64,000 bases of DNA from Persicitalea sp963803495 (GTDB lineage: Bacteria; Bacteroidota; Bacteroidia; Cytophagales; Spirosomataceae). This document shows positions 1 through 8,285 of the stretch, one piece after another (position 1 is the first letter of the stretch; every line of letters starts with the position of its first letter). The DNA is taken from positions 1,674,001 through 1,738,000 of the forward strand of contig CAWDMP010000002.1 of assembly GCA_963803495.1 (NCBI GenBank), written 5' to 3'. The position numbers were made by a program, and so were the translations under genes. Below the pieces are notes generated by a model. That model was not told the DNA's origin and searched no databases. It saw only the letters and a list, made by a program, of their open reading frames with translations.

Positions 1-42
1 TATCAGCACACGTAGCCAGTTGGGGAGTCGGGACATTTATTT

Positions 43-77
43 AATGGATAATGGACAGTTGATAATGGATAATGAGG
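43..77. repeat. dispersed intergenic TGGATAATGGACAGTTGATA repeat, copy 1
   Basis: Short AT-rich direct repeats of the form GGATAATGG / GTTGATAATGG lie downstream of enolase. Related strings occur in four other intergenic gaps of this window (near 37898, 41766, 45533 and 46783) and never inside a gene. Role unknown. Confidence 0.5.
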
Positions 78-98
78 CTTATGCGTAGGAGCTGTTTG

Positions 99-120
99 AG
101 CCCCAGCGGGGCGACACATA
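99..120. repeat. GC hairpin repeat AGCCCC-AGC-GGGGCGACA
   Basis: AGCCCC and GGGGC form a small stem followed by GACACATA. A similar unit (AGCCCCGAAGGGGTGCCATA on the minus strand) lies near 61973-62029. This looks like a dispersed intergenic repeat family; no function is claimed. Confidence 0.35.
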
Positions 121-168
121 CGTCGTATTACGATGACTTCGGGACAACGTGTTCTTGCATAATTCATG

Positions 169-199
169 AAAAAACCGGAGCGCTCTGCTCCGGTTTTTT
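169..199 (-). terminator. intrinsic terminator of eno
   Basis: CCGGAGC and GCTCCGG form a 7-bp GC stem around a 5-nt loop, flanked by A6 and T6 runs, so it can act in both directions. It lies 9 bases past the enolase stop codon. Confidence 0.85.
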
Positions 200-207
200 C
201 CACAACT

Positions 208-1479
208 TCAAAACTTCAAACCGGGGAAGTAGGCGGTTTCACCAAGTTCTTCCTCGATGCGGAGCAGTTGGTTGTACTTGGCCATGCGGTCGGAGCGGGA
301 GGCGGAGCCGGTTTTGATTTGGCCGGTGTTGAGGGCCACGGCCAGGTCGGCGATGGTCGAATCCTCGGTTTCGCCCGAGCGGTGCGACATGATGTTCTTG
401 TAGCTGTTGCGCTTGGCGAGGTTGACCGTGTCGATCGTCTCAGTCAACGAGCCGATTTGGTTCACCTTGATCAGGATCGCGTTACCGATGTTCTGGTCGA
501 TACCCTGCTGCAAACGCTCGACATTGGTCACGAACAGGTCGTCGCCCACGAGCTGGCACTTGTCGCCGATGGCCTCAGTAGAAGCTTTCCAGCCATCCCA
601 GTCGTCCTCGTCCATGCCGTCCTCGATGGAAATGATGGGGTACTTATTGACCCAGTCGGTCCAGTAATCCGCCATTTCCTGCGACGACAGCTTGCGCCCG
701 TCGGATTTTTTAAAGTGGTACACGCCGTTCTCGTAAAACTCGGAAGCCGCTGCGTCCATCGCGATGAATATTTCTTCGCCCGGCTTGTAGCCCGCCTTCT
801 CAATCGCCTGAATCACGATTTCGATAGCCTCCTCGTTGGATTTTATATTTGGGGCAAAACCGCCTTCGTCGCCCACATTGGTGGAGTAGCCTTTACTCTT
901 CAGTACCTTTTTCAAAGTGTGAAACACCTCGACGCCCATACGCAACGCGTCGGAGAAGGTATCCGCCTTGGCGGGCATCACCATAAATTCCTGAAAGTCG
1001 ATCGAGTTGTCGGCGTGGCTGCCGCCGTTGAGGATGTTCATCATCGGTACGGGCAGCGTGTTGGCATTGGTACCCCCGATGTAGCGGTACAGCGGCAAAC
1101 CAGCCTCCTGAGCGGCGGCTTTGGACACGGCCAGCGACACGCCCAAAATGGCATTCGCACCCAATTTGCCCTTGTTGTGCGTTCCGTCCAGTTCGAGCAT
1201 GATCTTGTCGATCAGGTTTTGCTCATAGACCGAAATACCGATCAACTCGGGGTAAATAATGTCGTTGACGTTCTCGACGGCTTTCAGTACGCCTTTGCCG
1301 ACGTACACTTTATTGTCCTCATCGCGCAATTCCACGGCTTCGTGCTTGCCGGTGGAAGCGCCGGAAGGGACGGCAGCACGGCCCAGGTAGCCATTTTCGG
1401 TACGAATATCAACTTCTACGGTAGGGTTTCCTCTTGAATCCAGAATCTGTCTGGCGTGTACTGACTGAATAGTACTCAT
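208..1479 (-). CDS. eno: enolase (phosphopyruvate hydratase)
   Basis: Cytosolic glycolytic enzyme that converts 2-phosphoglycerate to phosphoenolpyruvate. The 423-aa product has normal bacterial length. Visible family features are the N-terminal SGASTGKHEAVELRD loop (residues 39-53), DEGGFAP (204-210), probable Mg ligands Asp242, Glu286 and Asp313, the catalytic Lys338 in ILIKVNQIGS, and the signature SHRSGETEDSTIADL (365-379). The ATG start gives the usual MSTIQSVHARQILDSRGNPT opening. In Bacteroidota eno commonly follows rplQ-carA; here about 6.8 kb of plus-strand accessory genes separates it from carA, so it must have its own promoter. A strong terminator follows. Confidence 0.98.
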   Translation of the reverse strand: MSTIQSVHARQILDSRGNPTVEVDIRTENGYLGRAAVPSGASTGKHEAVELRDEDNKVYVGKGVLKAVENVNDIIYPELIGISVYEQNLIDKIMLELDGTHNKGKLGANAILGVSLAVSKAAAQEAGLPLYRYIGGTNANTLPVPMMNILNGGSHADNSIDFQEFMVMPAKADTFSDALRMGVEVFHTLKKVLKSKGYSTNVGDEGGFAPNIKSNEEAIEIVIQAIEKAGYKPGEEIFIAMDAAASEFYENGVYHFKKSDGRKLSSQEMADYWTDWVNKYPIISIEDGMDEDDWDGWKASTEAIGDKCQLVGDDLFVTNVERLQQGIDQNIGNAILIKVNQIGSLTETIDTVNLAKRNSYKNIMSHRSGETEDSTIADLAVALNTGQIKTGSASRSDRMAKYNQLLRIEEELGETAYFPGLKF

Positions 1480-1526
1480 GGGTAGCTTTGGGTTTTATTG
1501 GGGTAAATAGTTAGCTTTATGGAAAA

Positions 1527-1534
1527 CAAAATTA
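1527..1534 (-). promoter_or_regulatory. candidate eno -7 box (TAATTTTG)
   Basis: The minus strand reads TAATTTTG, matching the Bacteroidota TAnnTTTG -7 element, 47 bases upstream of the enolase ATG. I see no TTG at the expected -33 spacing, so support is partial. Confidence 0.4.
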
Positions 1535-1556
1535 ACGTAAAATTCCGGGAACCGAG

Positions 1557-2282
1557 ATGAAACTACCAAAATGCTACCGTGTGGCCTATGGCGTGTTGAT
1601 AACGCTGACCTTATTTAGCCAGCCGCTTTGGGCCCAAACGACCCTCGCGGTCGATGCCTTCGACCAAAAGATGACCGTAACACCCGAAGGCCAACTCCTC
1701 GATGTGCGCACCCCGGGCGAATACGCGCAGGGGCATTTATCCAACGCCCAAAACCTGGACGTCAAAGACCCGATCTTCGTGCAAAAGCTGGTCACGCTGG
1801 ATAAGGACAAACCCGTGTTTGTGTACTGCCTTTCCGGCGGAAGAAGTAGTCAGGCTGCCAAGCTGATGGCTAAAAATGGATTTAAGGAAATCTACGAGAT
1901 GCAGGGCGGCTTCCTGAAATGGTCGGCGGCCAACATGCCGTTCGAGAAAGACGAAAACGCGGCGGCCGCCCTAGCAGGGATGAGCGACGCGGATTTCCAG
2001 ACCCTCATCGCCTCCGACCAGCCGGTACTGATCGACTTTTATGCACCCTGGTGCGCGCCTTGCAAGCAAATGATGCCGACGATCGAGAAGCTCACCGAAG
2101 AATACGCCGGAAAAGCCACGATCAAGACCATCAACTACGATGATAACAAAGCCCTGGCGCAAAGCCTGAAGGTCGACGAAATTCCGGTTTTCCTGCTTTA
2201 TAAAAGCGGTAAGCTACTCTGGCGCGGCATCGGTCTGATGCCGGAAAAAGAGTTTCGTGAAGTCATCGAGGGGAATATGTGA
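1557..2282 (+). CDS. secreted rhodanese-thioredoxin fusion
   Basis: A 241-aa two-domain protein. An N-terminal signal peptide (about residues 1-27, ending LWAQ) sends it to the periplasm. A rhodanese-like domain (about 30-125) follows, with a CLSGGRS active-site loop (Cys91). Next comes a thioredoxin domain (about 140-241) with WCAPC (Cys166/Cys169) and a cis-proline at Pro210 in EIP. Likely role: periplasmic thiol-disulfide exchange or sulfur transfer; the substrate cannot be read from sequence. It is divergent from eno with only 77 bases between, and its stop is 52 bases before the next gene. Rhodanese-thioredoxin fusions are common in Bacteroidota. Confidence 0.85.
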   Translation: MKLPKCYRVAYGVLITLTLFSQPLWAQTTLAVDAFDQKMTVTPEGQLLDVRTPGEYAQGHLSNAQNLDVKDPIFVQKLVTLDKDKPVFVYCLSGGRSSQAAKLMAKNGFKEIYEMQGGFLKWSAANMPFEKDENAAAALAGMSDADFQTLIASDQPVLIDFYAPWCAPCKQMMPTIEKLTEEYAGKATIKTINYDDNKALAQSLKVDEIPVFLLYKSGKLLWRGIGLMPEKEFREVIEGNM

Positions 2283-2334
2283 GGATCGGCCGGGCAGAAC
2301 TCGTCCTTACGTAGATACCTCCAACGCTTACTTC

Positions 2335-3291
2335 ATGACACAGAGTTCCAATCGTTCTAACTCCATACCTCGCGGGTTCGTCCCGGTCATGCTCACGCCT
2401 TTCCTGGAATCGGGCGAAGTCGACTTTCCGGGCTTAACGCGGCTGACGGAGTTTTATCTGGAAACGGGTGCGGCCGGATTATTCGCCAACTGCCTGTCCA
2501 GCGAAATGTACGAACTTAGCCCCGACGAACGACTGGCTGTCACGCGCCACGCGGTCGAAACGGTCGCGGGACGGGTGCCTGCAGTGGCGACGGGTACCTT
2601 TGGCGGGCCGCTGGAAGCACAAGCCGATTTTGTCAAGCGAATCTATGATACGGGTGTGCAAGCGGTCATTGTCATCACGAGCCAACTGGCACCACTTGGC
2701 CAGAGCAATACGTATTTTATGGAGCGGCTTTTGCATCTCATGGACCTGACGGAGGCTATTCCGTTGGGATTGTACGAGTGCCCCGTCCCCTATAAGCGTC
2801 TCATCAACTATCGAATGCTGGCCAGCATGATGCGCACGGGCCGCATCGTGTACCTGAAAGATACCTGCCTGGACACCGGAGAGGTAGCCAAGCGCCTTGA
2901 AGTAGCCGAAGGCCACGAATTCGGTCTTTACGACGCTTATATGGTTAATGCCGTTTCGTCGCTACGGGCCGGCGCGGCGGGTTTGTCCTGCATTCAGGGA
3001 AATCTGTTCCCGGAACTCGTCGTCTGGCTGTGCCAAAACTACGACAATGCCAACAGGGAAAGCGAAGTCACCAGGGTGCAGCAATTCTTCGATGATTGCA
3101 TGGATTTGGCCCATACGGCTTACCCAATTATTGCCAAATACACCTTGCAAAAGCGCGGTTTACCCATCTCGCTTTTCACCCGCCGGAAAGTCGATGCGCT
3201 CACGCCAGCGGTTATGGCGGAGACAGACGCGTTGTTAGCCTCCGCTGATAAGCTCATGGAAACGTTGCACGTAGCGCCTGTTCTTGCCTAA
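2335..3291 (+). CDS. DapA/NanA-family class I aldolase
   Basis: Dihydrodipicolinate synthase / N-acetylneuraminate lyase superfamily TIM barrel (318 aa), which cleaves or forms pyruvate-type aldols through a lysine Schiff base. Visible residues are the Schiff-base lysine Lys175 in YLKDT and the catalytic tyrosine Tyr147 in LYECP. I chose the ATG at 2335 because the in-frame extension back to 2257 overlaps the preceding gene and adds a non-family leader. It lies directly upstream of a sialidase-like gene, a YidR-like gene and a symporter, so a role in catabolising a sialic-acid-like or other 2-keto-3-deoxy sugar acid is more likely than lysine synthesis. Exact substrate unknown. Confidence 0.8.
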   Translation: MTQSSNRSNSIPRGFVPVMLTPFLESGEVDFPGLTRLTEFYLETGAAGLFANCLSSEMYELSPDERLAVTRHAVETVAGRVPAVATGTFGGPLEAQADFVKRIYDTGVQAVIVITSQLAPLGQSNTYFMERLLHLMDLTEAIPLGLYECPVPYKRLINYRMLASMMRTGRIVYLKDTCLDTGEVAKRLEVAEGHEFGLYDAYMVNAVSSLRAGAAGLSCIQGNLFPELVVWLCQNYDNANRESEVTRVQQFFDDCMDLAHTAYPIIAKYTLQKRGLPISLFTRRKVDALTPAVMAETDALLASADKLMETLHVAPVLA

Positions 3292-3329
3292 GCATCGACC
3301 AAGTTTTATAAGAAATAAAAAATCAACTG

Positions 3330-4547
3330 ATGATTAAGCACGAAAACGCTACCTATCAAAGCTTTACAAAAAAGATAGCTTCGCTGGCCTGCCTTACTTT
3401 GTTGGTTTTGGGTAGCGCTTTGGGTCAAGATTTCAGTGAAGTACCCGGCGTCGTCATCGACCACCTGCCGGGGGCGAATCGCGATTACGTGGGTTCGCCC
3501 AGTATTGTCATTCTGCCCGATGGCAAGTATATCGCTTCGCACGATGTGTTTGGCGGAGGGCCGCTGCCCGAGCACACGCACGTGTTCGAGTCGGGTGATC
3601 GGGGAAAAAGCTGGCAGAAGGTCGCCGAGCTTGATAGCCTGTTCTGGCCCACGCTGTTTATCGACAATGGTGCACTTTACCTGTTCGGGGCCACCCGGGA
3701 ATACGGGCGGATGTCGGTGCGGCGCTCCGATGACGGCGGCCATACCTGGACGCCCACCGAGCGCGGAATCCTGCTGGAAGAAGACGGCTTCCATTGCGCC
3801 TCGGTACCGGTGCAGGTCTTCAAAGGACGTCTTTGGAAGGGCATGGAGCGCAATGTACCCGCCACGAGCTGGGGCAATTTTCAAAGCTTCGTGGCTTCCG
3901 CCCCGGTAGGTGCCGACCTGCTCGACCCCAAAAGCTGGTCGTTTACGCCGCGCCTGACCTACGACCGCGCCCAATGGAAACCGGGTAGTACCTGGCTGGA
4001 AGGCAACGTAGTGATAGACCCCGAAGGTCAACTCTGGAACATCCTGCGGGTCAATCCCGGCGACGACCGGGCCGCCATGTACCGCGTGGGCGACGACGGA
4101 AAAACGGCCGATTCGACCTCGGTCAAGTTTATCGAGCTACCCGGTGCAGCCAAAAAATTCAATATTCGTTTCGATCCCGAGACGAAACTGTACTACACTT
4201 TCACTAACTACGCGCTGCCCGAAAATCAGGAAAAGCACCGTGGCGCCCGCAACTCGCAGGTACTGCTTTCGTCGCCCAACTTGACGGATTGGACCATCCG
4301 CGGCCTCGTGCTCTACCACCCGGATGTGGAGAAGCACGCCTTCCAGTACCTCGACTGGCAGTTTGACGGCAATGACATCGTCATCGCCTCGCGCACGGCC
4401 TACGCCGACGGCCTGGGCGGCGCGCACCGGGCGCACGACGCGAACCTGCTGACCTTCCACCGATTGAAAAAATTCAGGAAGTACCGTACGCCCAAAACGT
4501 GGCGGCCGCTCATGGCAGGGATCGAAGGATTTGCCGTCTTGAAATAA
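3330..4547 (+). CDS. exo-sialidase-like Asp-box (BNR) protein
   Basis: A 405-aa exported protein. The signal peptide spans roughly residues 1-32 (hydrophobic LACLTLLVLGSALG). Two Asp-box motifs, SGDRGKSW (88-95) and SDDGGHTW (133-140), mark a six-bladed sialidase-type propeller. Arginines that could form a sialic-acid triad are present (for example GATREYGR and IASRTAYADG), but I cannot assign them with certainty, and many family members act on other glycosides. It starts 38 bases after the aldolase gene and is probably co-transcribed. It would release a sugar acid that the downstream symporter imports and the aldolase cleaves. Confidence 0.7.
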   Translation: MIKHENATYQSFTKKIASLACLTLLVLGSALGQDFSEVPGVVIDHLPGANRDYVGSPSIVILPDGKYIASHDVFGGGPLPEHTHVFESGDRGKSWQKVAELDSLFWPTLFIDNGALYLFGATREYGRMSVRRSDDGGHTWTPTERGILLEEDGFHCASVPVQVFKGRLWKGMERNVPATSWGNFQSFVASAPVGADLLDPKSWSFTPRLTYDRAQWKPGSTWLEGNVVIDPEGQLWNILRVNPGDDRAAMYRVGDDGKTADSTSVKFIELPGAAKKFNIRFDPETKLYYTFTNYALPENQEKHRGARNSQVLLSSPNLTDWTIRGLVLYHPDVEKHAFQYLDWQFDGNDIVIASRTAYADGLGGAHRAHDANLLTFHRLKKFRKYRTPKTWRPLMAGIEGFAVLK

Positions 4548-4601
4548 ATTTATTGGTTGAACCGACCAACATGAAAATACACGATTGAAACCCGACTGCA
4601 T

Positions 4602-5963
4602 GTGAGCTTCCTGCACCTCTTGTTTTTTCAAATCATCCTTTCCGCCGGAGTACCAGCGCCTATGCCCGCCGAAACCCAACTCACCCACGATGCCTGGGGA
4701 CATACGCTGAATAATACGCAGGTTTTCTCCCCGAACGATCAATGGGTGGTGTACGATACGCGCAATTTCGAGATGGAATTGGGGAGAAACTGTTGCATCA
4801 GGATCTTGAATACGCAGACGGGCGAGGATCGGCTGCTCTACCAAACCCAAAACCAAACCGAATACGGGCCCGGTGTGGGCGCGGCGACTTTCTCGCCTAC
4901 CCGCAACCGCGTACTTTTCCTGCACGGCTTGCGTAACGCCAACGCCGAACGACCCTACGCAATGACGCGCCGCACGGGTGTGGCCATCGACATCGACCAA
5001 CCCCAAAGACCTCACTTTCTGGACGGACGAGACGTGACTCCCCCCTTCACACCGGGTGCGTTGCGGGGAGGTACCCACGCCCATCAGTGGAGCGGCGACG
5101 GCAAACGTATTAGCTTTACCTACAACGATGGAGTACTTGAAAAGCTGTCTGCGCGTGATCCAGCGGTCTCAGATCTGCGCACGGTAGGGGTACTGATGCC
5201 AGAGAAAGGTGTGAAAGTGGCGAGCGGAAATGATGCCGACGAGTACAGCGGGGAAGGTTTCGCCGTAGTCGTAGCGCGGGTAACCGAAGCGCCACGACCT
5301 GGCAGCGACGAGGTCGACCGAGCCTTCGACGAAACCTGGATTGGTCGGCGAGGGTACCGTAAACCAGATGGCAGCGAGGCGCGATACGCGCTGGCTTTCC
5401 AGGGCAATGTACGTGACGCGACTGGACAAACGGTGACGGAGGTGTTCGTGCTGGACTTACCCGAGCATTTGACCAAACCGCTCCCCGGCCAGTCACTGGC
5501 GGGTACCCCAAAGACACGGCCCAGCCCGCCGGCAGGCGTGACCCAGCGCCGGATCACCTTTACGGAAAAGGGCATCGAAGGCCCCCGGCATTGGCTCCGC
5601 AGCACACCCGATGGTACCTTGATTGGTTTTTTAGCCACCGACGCTGCCGGCCATACTCAGCTGTTCGGCATCTCGCCCAATGGCGGTACCATTCGTCAAC
5701 TGACGCACCAGCCTTTCTCCATCCAGACACCATTCAATTTTAGCCCCGACGGGAATTCTGTGGCCTACGCGGCGGATAATTCTATCTTCGTTACCGATTT
5801 ATATACCGGAAAGCCACGACGTATTACGCCTCGATCGACCGACGACAGCAAGCCGATCAATGGCGTCATTTGGTCGAATACCGGCGACCGGCTGGTGTAC
5901 AATCGGTACATCGACGGTGCTGGCGGCAGGTACATCCAGATTTTTCAGGTACTTGTGAATTGA
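4602..5963 (+). CDS. YidR-like (DUF3748) beta-propeller protein
   Basis: A 453-aa protein with an opening typical of the DUF3748/YidR family (TQLTHDAWGHTLNNTQVFSP) and TolB-like propeller repeats such as FSPDGNSVAYAADN near the C-terminus. The best start is GTG 4602, which gives a short hydrophobic export-like leader (FLHLLFFQIILSAG). Function is not established for the family. The same gene type recurs beside sugar-acid catabolic genes, and here it sits between a sialidase-like gene and a symporter. Periplasmic or outer-membrane-associated by inference. Confidence 0.65.
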   Translation: MSFLHLLFFQIILSAGVPAPMPAETQLTHDAWGHTLNNTQVFSPNDQWVVYDTRNFEMELGRNCCIRILNTQTGEDRLLYQTQNQTEYGPGVGAATFSPTRNRVLFLHGLRNANAERPYAMTRRTGVAIDIDQPQRPHFLDGRDVTPPFTPGALRGGTHAHQWSGDGKRISFTYNDGVLEKLSARDPAVSDLRTVGVLMPEKGVKVASGNDADEYSGEGFAVVVARVTEAPRPGSDEVDRAFDETWIGRRGYRKPDGSEARYALAFQGNVRDATGQTVTEVFVLDLPEHLTKPLPGQSLAGTPKTRPSPPAGVTQRRITFTEKGIEGPRHWLRSTPDGTLIGFLATDAAGHTQLFGISPNGGTIRQLTHQPFSIQTPFNFSPDGNSVAYAADNSIFVTDLYTGKPRRITPRSTDDSKPINGVIWSNTGDRLVYNRYIDGAGGRYIQIFQVLVN

Positions 5964-6010
5964 AATTAGATTTCTGCCCAGACTATTCTCGCGAAAAGAA
6001 TTAGCCCTCC

Positions 6011-7504
6011 ATGAATACCATCGACCTCGTTGTTTTCTTCGTATACATTGCGGGTATTGCGCTGTTTGGCGGGTCATTTTTCAAGAAAGACCGTACCACT
6101 TCTTCCTATACCGTCGGCAACAACGACGTACCCGGCTGGGTCGTGACGATGTCTATTTTTGCTACGTTCGTGAGTAGCATCAGTTACCTGGCTTTGCCCG
6201 GAAACGCCTTTCAGTCGAACTGGAACGCCTTCGTTTTCAGTTTGTCACTCCCGATTGCCTCGGTGATTGCGGCGGTCTACTTCGTGCCGTTGTACCGAAA
6301 AGTAAACAGCCCTTCGGCCTATACCTTCATGGAGCAAAAGTTTGGCCCCTGGGCCAGAATCTACGTTTCCTTGTGCTACCTGCTGACCCAACTCATGCGG
6401 ATCGGTACGATCCTGTACCTGCTCGCGCTTACGCTGAACGCAATCACGGGCTGGGACATCTCGCTCATCATCGTATTCACGGGCGTGGTCGTGGCGATCT
6501 ACTCGATGCTGGGTGGCATTTCGGCGGTACTCTGGACGGATGCCATTCAGGGCCTCATCCTGATCGCTGGTGCCCTGGCCTGCCTGGGGTACATCTTGTG
6601 GGCCATGCCCGAAGGGCCCGGACAGATTTTTGAAATTGCCATTCAAAACGACAAGTTCGGGCTGGGGAGTTTCGATTTGAATCTTTCCCAACCTACCTTT
6701 TGGGTGGTGCTGGTCTACGGCATCTTCATTAATCTGCAAAACTACGGCATCGACCAAAACTACGTGCAGCGCTACATGGCGTCCAAAACCGAGCGGGAGG
6801 CAAAGCGGTCGGCGCTGTGGGGCGGTTTGTTGTACGTACCGGTTTCGGCCCTCTTCCTATTTATCGGCACCGCGCTCTTCGCTTACTACCATTCCGTAGC
6901 TACGCTCCCCGCCGAGTTGCAAGATGTCGGCAAGAGCGATCGGGTATTCCCCTACTTCATCGTCGATGTGCTCCCTCCCGGCCTGACGGGGCTTCTGATC
7001 GCCTCGATTTTCGCCGCGGGCATGAGTACCATATCCACGAGTTTCAACAGCGCGGCCACGGTACTACTCACGGATTATTACGATAAGTACTTCAAGAAAA
7101 CCGCTTCCGACAAAGAAGGTATGAAGGTGCTGTACATTTCCTCTGCTGTGATCAGCGTCATCGGAATTGTAATCGCCATCGCGATGATAAACGTCAAAAG
7201 CGCCCTGGACGCCTGGTGGAAGCTGGCTTCAATCTTCAGCGGCGGCATGCTAGGCCTTTTCCTTTTAGCTATCGTCTCGAAGGGTCGGAACGTAATTGGG
7301 GCGGTAGGCGGGGTGATCGTCGGGCTCATTGTAATCTTATGGCTCAGCCTTTCCAATTTATTTTTAGGACCCGAAGCCCTCGGTAATCAATTTCATACCT
7401 ACCTCACCATTGTGTTTGGTACGTCCGCTATATTTTTGACGGGATTTTTGCTGTCGTTCTTGGGAGTGAAAGATAAATCCGGGAATAGCGGGGACCGTAT
7501 TTGA
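6011..7504 (+). CDS. sodium:solute symporter (SSS family)
   Basis: A 497-aa integral membrane protein with about 13 hydrophobic segments. It follows the SSS pattern: an N-terminal DLVVFFVYIAGIALFG helix, YSMLGGISAVLWTDAIQG (the usual GG...WTDxxQ signature, about residues 165-185), and the late ASIFAAGMSTISTSFNS segment with the Ser/Thr residues that line a sodium site. It is probably the uptake system for the sugar released by the upstream hydrolase, since the four genes from 2335 to 7504 run in one direction with gaps of 38-54 bases. Substrate specificity is inferred from context only. Confidence 0.85.
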   Translation: MNTIDLVVFFVYIAGIALFGGSFFKKDRTTSSYTVGNNDVPGWVVTMSIFATFVSSISYLALPGNAFQSNWNAFVFSLSLPIASVIAAVYFVPLYRKVNSPSAYTFMEQKFGPWARIYVSLCYLLTQLMRIGTILYLLALTLNAITGWDISLIIVFTGVVVAIYSMLGGISAVLWTDAIQGLILIAGALACLGYILWAMPEGPGQIFEIAIQNDKFGLGSFDLNLSQPTFWVVLVYGIFINLQNYGIDQNYVQRYMASKTEREAKRSALWGGLLYVPVSALFLFIGTALFAYYHSVATLPAELQDVGKSDRVFPYFIVDVLPPGLTGLLIASIFAAGMSTISTSFNSAATVLLTDYYDKYFKKTASDKEGMKVLYISSAVISVIGIVIAIAMINVKSALDAWWKLASIFSGGMLGLFLLAIVSKGRNVIGAVGGVIVGLIVILWLSLSNLFLGPEALGNQFHTYLTIVFGTSAIFLTGFLLSFLGVKDKSGNSGDRI

Positions 7505-7540
7505 CTTAATACTTCCTGCAATAGGTAAAGCATAGACTGT

Positions 7541-7690
7541 ATGAAACACTCCTTACATATCTTACTCTATTTTCTACTGATTGGATGTAAAGAGATTCGT
7601 GAAGCTCCCCTCCCGCCTCCTACTTTGGAGGGAACCGTTTGTACACATCACCCCTGGGGCCGATTGCAACGGCAATCAATTGGGGGTTGA
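7541..7690 (+). pseudogene. truncated lipoprotein gene (signal peptide and lipobox only)
   Basis: The ATG at 7541 opens a typical lipoprotein leader: hydrophobic HILLYFLLIG then Cys17, as in LLIGCKE. After about 27 residues the frame runs into sequence that is the antisense of the toxin gene and stops at 7690 (49 codons). Such a short lipoprotein with a non-coding tail is best explained as the 5' stump of a longer gene cut off when the toxin-antitoxin cassette arrived. It follows the symporter and could once have belonged to that operon. A genuine small lipoprotein is possible but less likely. Confidence 0.5.
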
Positions 7691-7901
7691 GATATTCCAC
7701 CCCGATGCGCCATCCCCCAACCCTGATTCGGTAGTAGTTTTGCCCTTCCTTCTGCCCGGACATATATTTGTAATCAACACCGGATGATTCTAGAGAATCC
7801 GCTTGTTTTAGTTTGTCCAGAACAGATTTTAACTGCTTCTGGACTTTGGACGGCAGCCGTTGCGATTCTTTAATAAATTTTTTCCGATAGATTATTTCCA
7901 T
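7620..7901 (-). CDS. RelE/ParE-superfamily toxin
   Basis: A 93-aa basic protein with the RelE/HigB-like layout: the N-terminal helix pair IYRKKFIKESQRLPSKVQKQ, a central YMSGQKEGQNYYRIRVG strand pair with conserved Arg residues, and IAVAIGPRGDVYKRFP at the C-terminus. Family members are ribosome-dependent mRNA interferases or gyrase inhibitors; which applies here cannot be told. The start ATG lies inside the end of the antitoxin gene (10-base overlap), so the two are co-translated. Order is antitoxin first, toxin second. The 3' end overlaps an antisense lipoprotein fragment. Confidence 0.75.
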   Translation of the reverse strand: MEIIYRKKFIKESQRLPSKVQKQLKSVLDKLKQADSLESSGVDYKYMSGQKEGQNYYRIRVGGWRIGVEYLNPQLIAVAIGPRGDVYKRFPPK

Positions 7902-8185
7902 CCCATCTCCCGGTAAAACTCATCGTGGGTGATAGTCTCGTCGTTTTGCCTTCCGTCCATTTCTTTAACCATTAGGTAATCCGCAACATCTTCGTTATCG
8001 ATAACTTCAACGATTTGTCTTATTTCGTTCAGGTTAAATGATCTACGATTTTTTTTTGCCGAAAAATTAACCGGAGTCATACCTATTTTTCGGGCGATAT
8101 AGTCATTCCTATAACCCGATATTTCAATGAGTTGCCCTATCTCGTTTAAAAGAACTTCGTAGCGATCTACAATTTCAATGACCAT
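7892..8185 (-). CDS. antitoxin with helix-turn-helix domain
   Basis: A 97-aa acidic protein directly upstream of and overlapping the toxin gene. Residues about 10-65 form a Cro/C1-like helix-turn-helix: IGQLIEISGYRNDYIARKIG, followed by a recognition-helix-like segment MTPVNFSAKKNR. The acidic C-terminal tail (MDGRQNDETITHDEFYREMG) is a plausible toxin-neutralising segment. Such antitoxins normally repress their own promoter. I take it as the cognate antitoxin from position and overlap; the family is not named with certainty. Confidence 0.65.
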   Translation of the reverse strand: MVIEIVDRYEVLLNEIGQLIEISGYRNDYIARKIGMTPVNFSAKKNRRSFNLNEIRQIVEVIDNEDVADYLMVKEMDGRQNDETITHDEFYREMGWK

Positions 8186-8214
8186 TCTCGTTAATATTTG
8201 TTGATTTTACTCTA

Positions 8215-8222
8215 CAAAAGTA
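8215..8222 (-). promoter_or_regulatory. candidate -7 box for the toxin-antitoxin operon
   Basis: The minus strand reads TACTTTTG, matching TAnnTTTG, 29 bases upstream of the antitoxin ATG. No clear -33 TTG was found. Confidence 0.35.
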
Positions 8223-8239
8223 CGATAAAATATTTACCT

Positions 8240-8277
8240 GCTTTATAAATTCCATCTAAGCGTGAAATTTGTAAAGC
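8240..8277. repeat. 12-bp inverted repeat between carA and the TA operon
   Basis: GCTTTATAAATT and AATTTGTAAAGC are inverted copies (11 of 12 positions) separated by 14 bases. The repeat sits between the carA stop and the TA promoter. It could be the antitoxin operator or a weak carA 3' hairpin; there is no T-run. Confidence 0.4.
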
Positions 8278-8285
8278 AAGATGAC

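Noticed and set aside
166..1437. 423-codon plus-strand open frame across enolase
   Set aside because: It is the exact antisense of eno; eno has full family motifs and its own terminator.
4137..5084. 315-codon minus-strand frame across the sialidase-like/YidR-like junction
   Set aside because: Bridges two well-supported plus-strand genes and has no family features.
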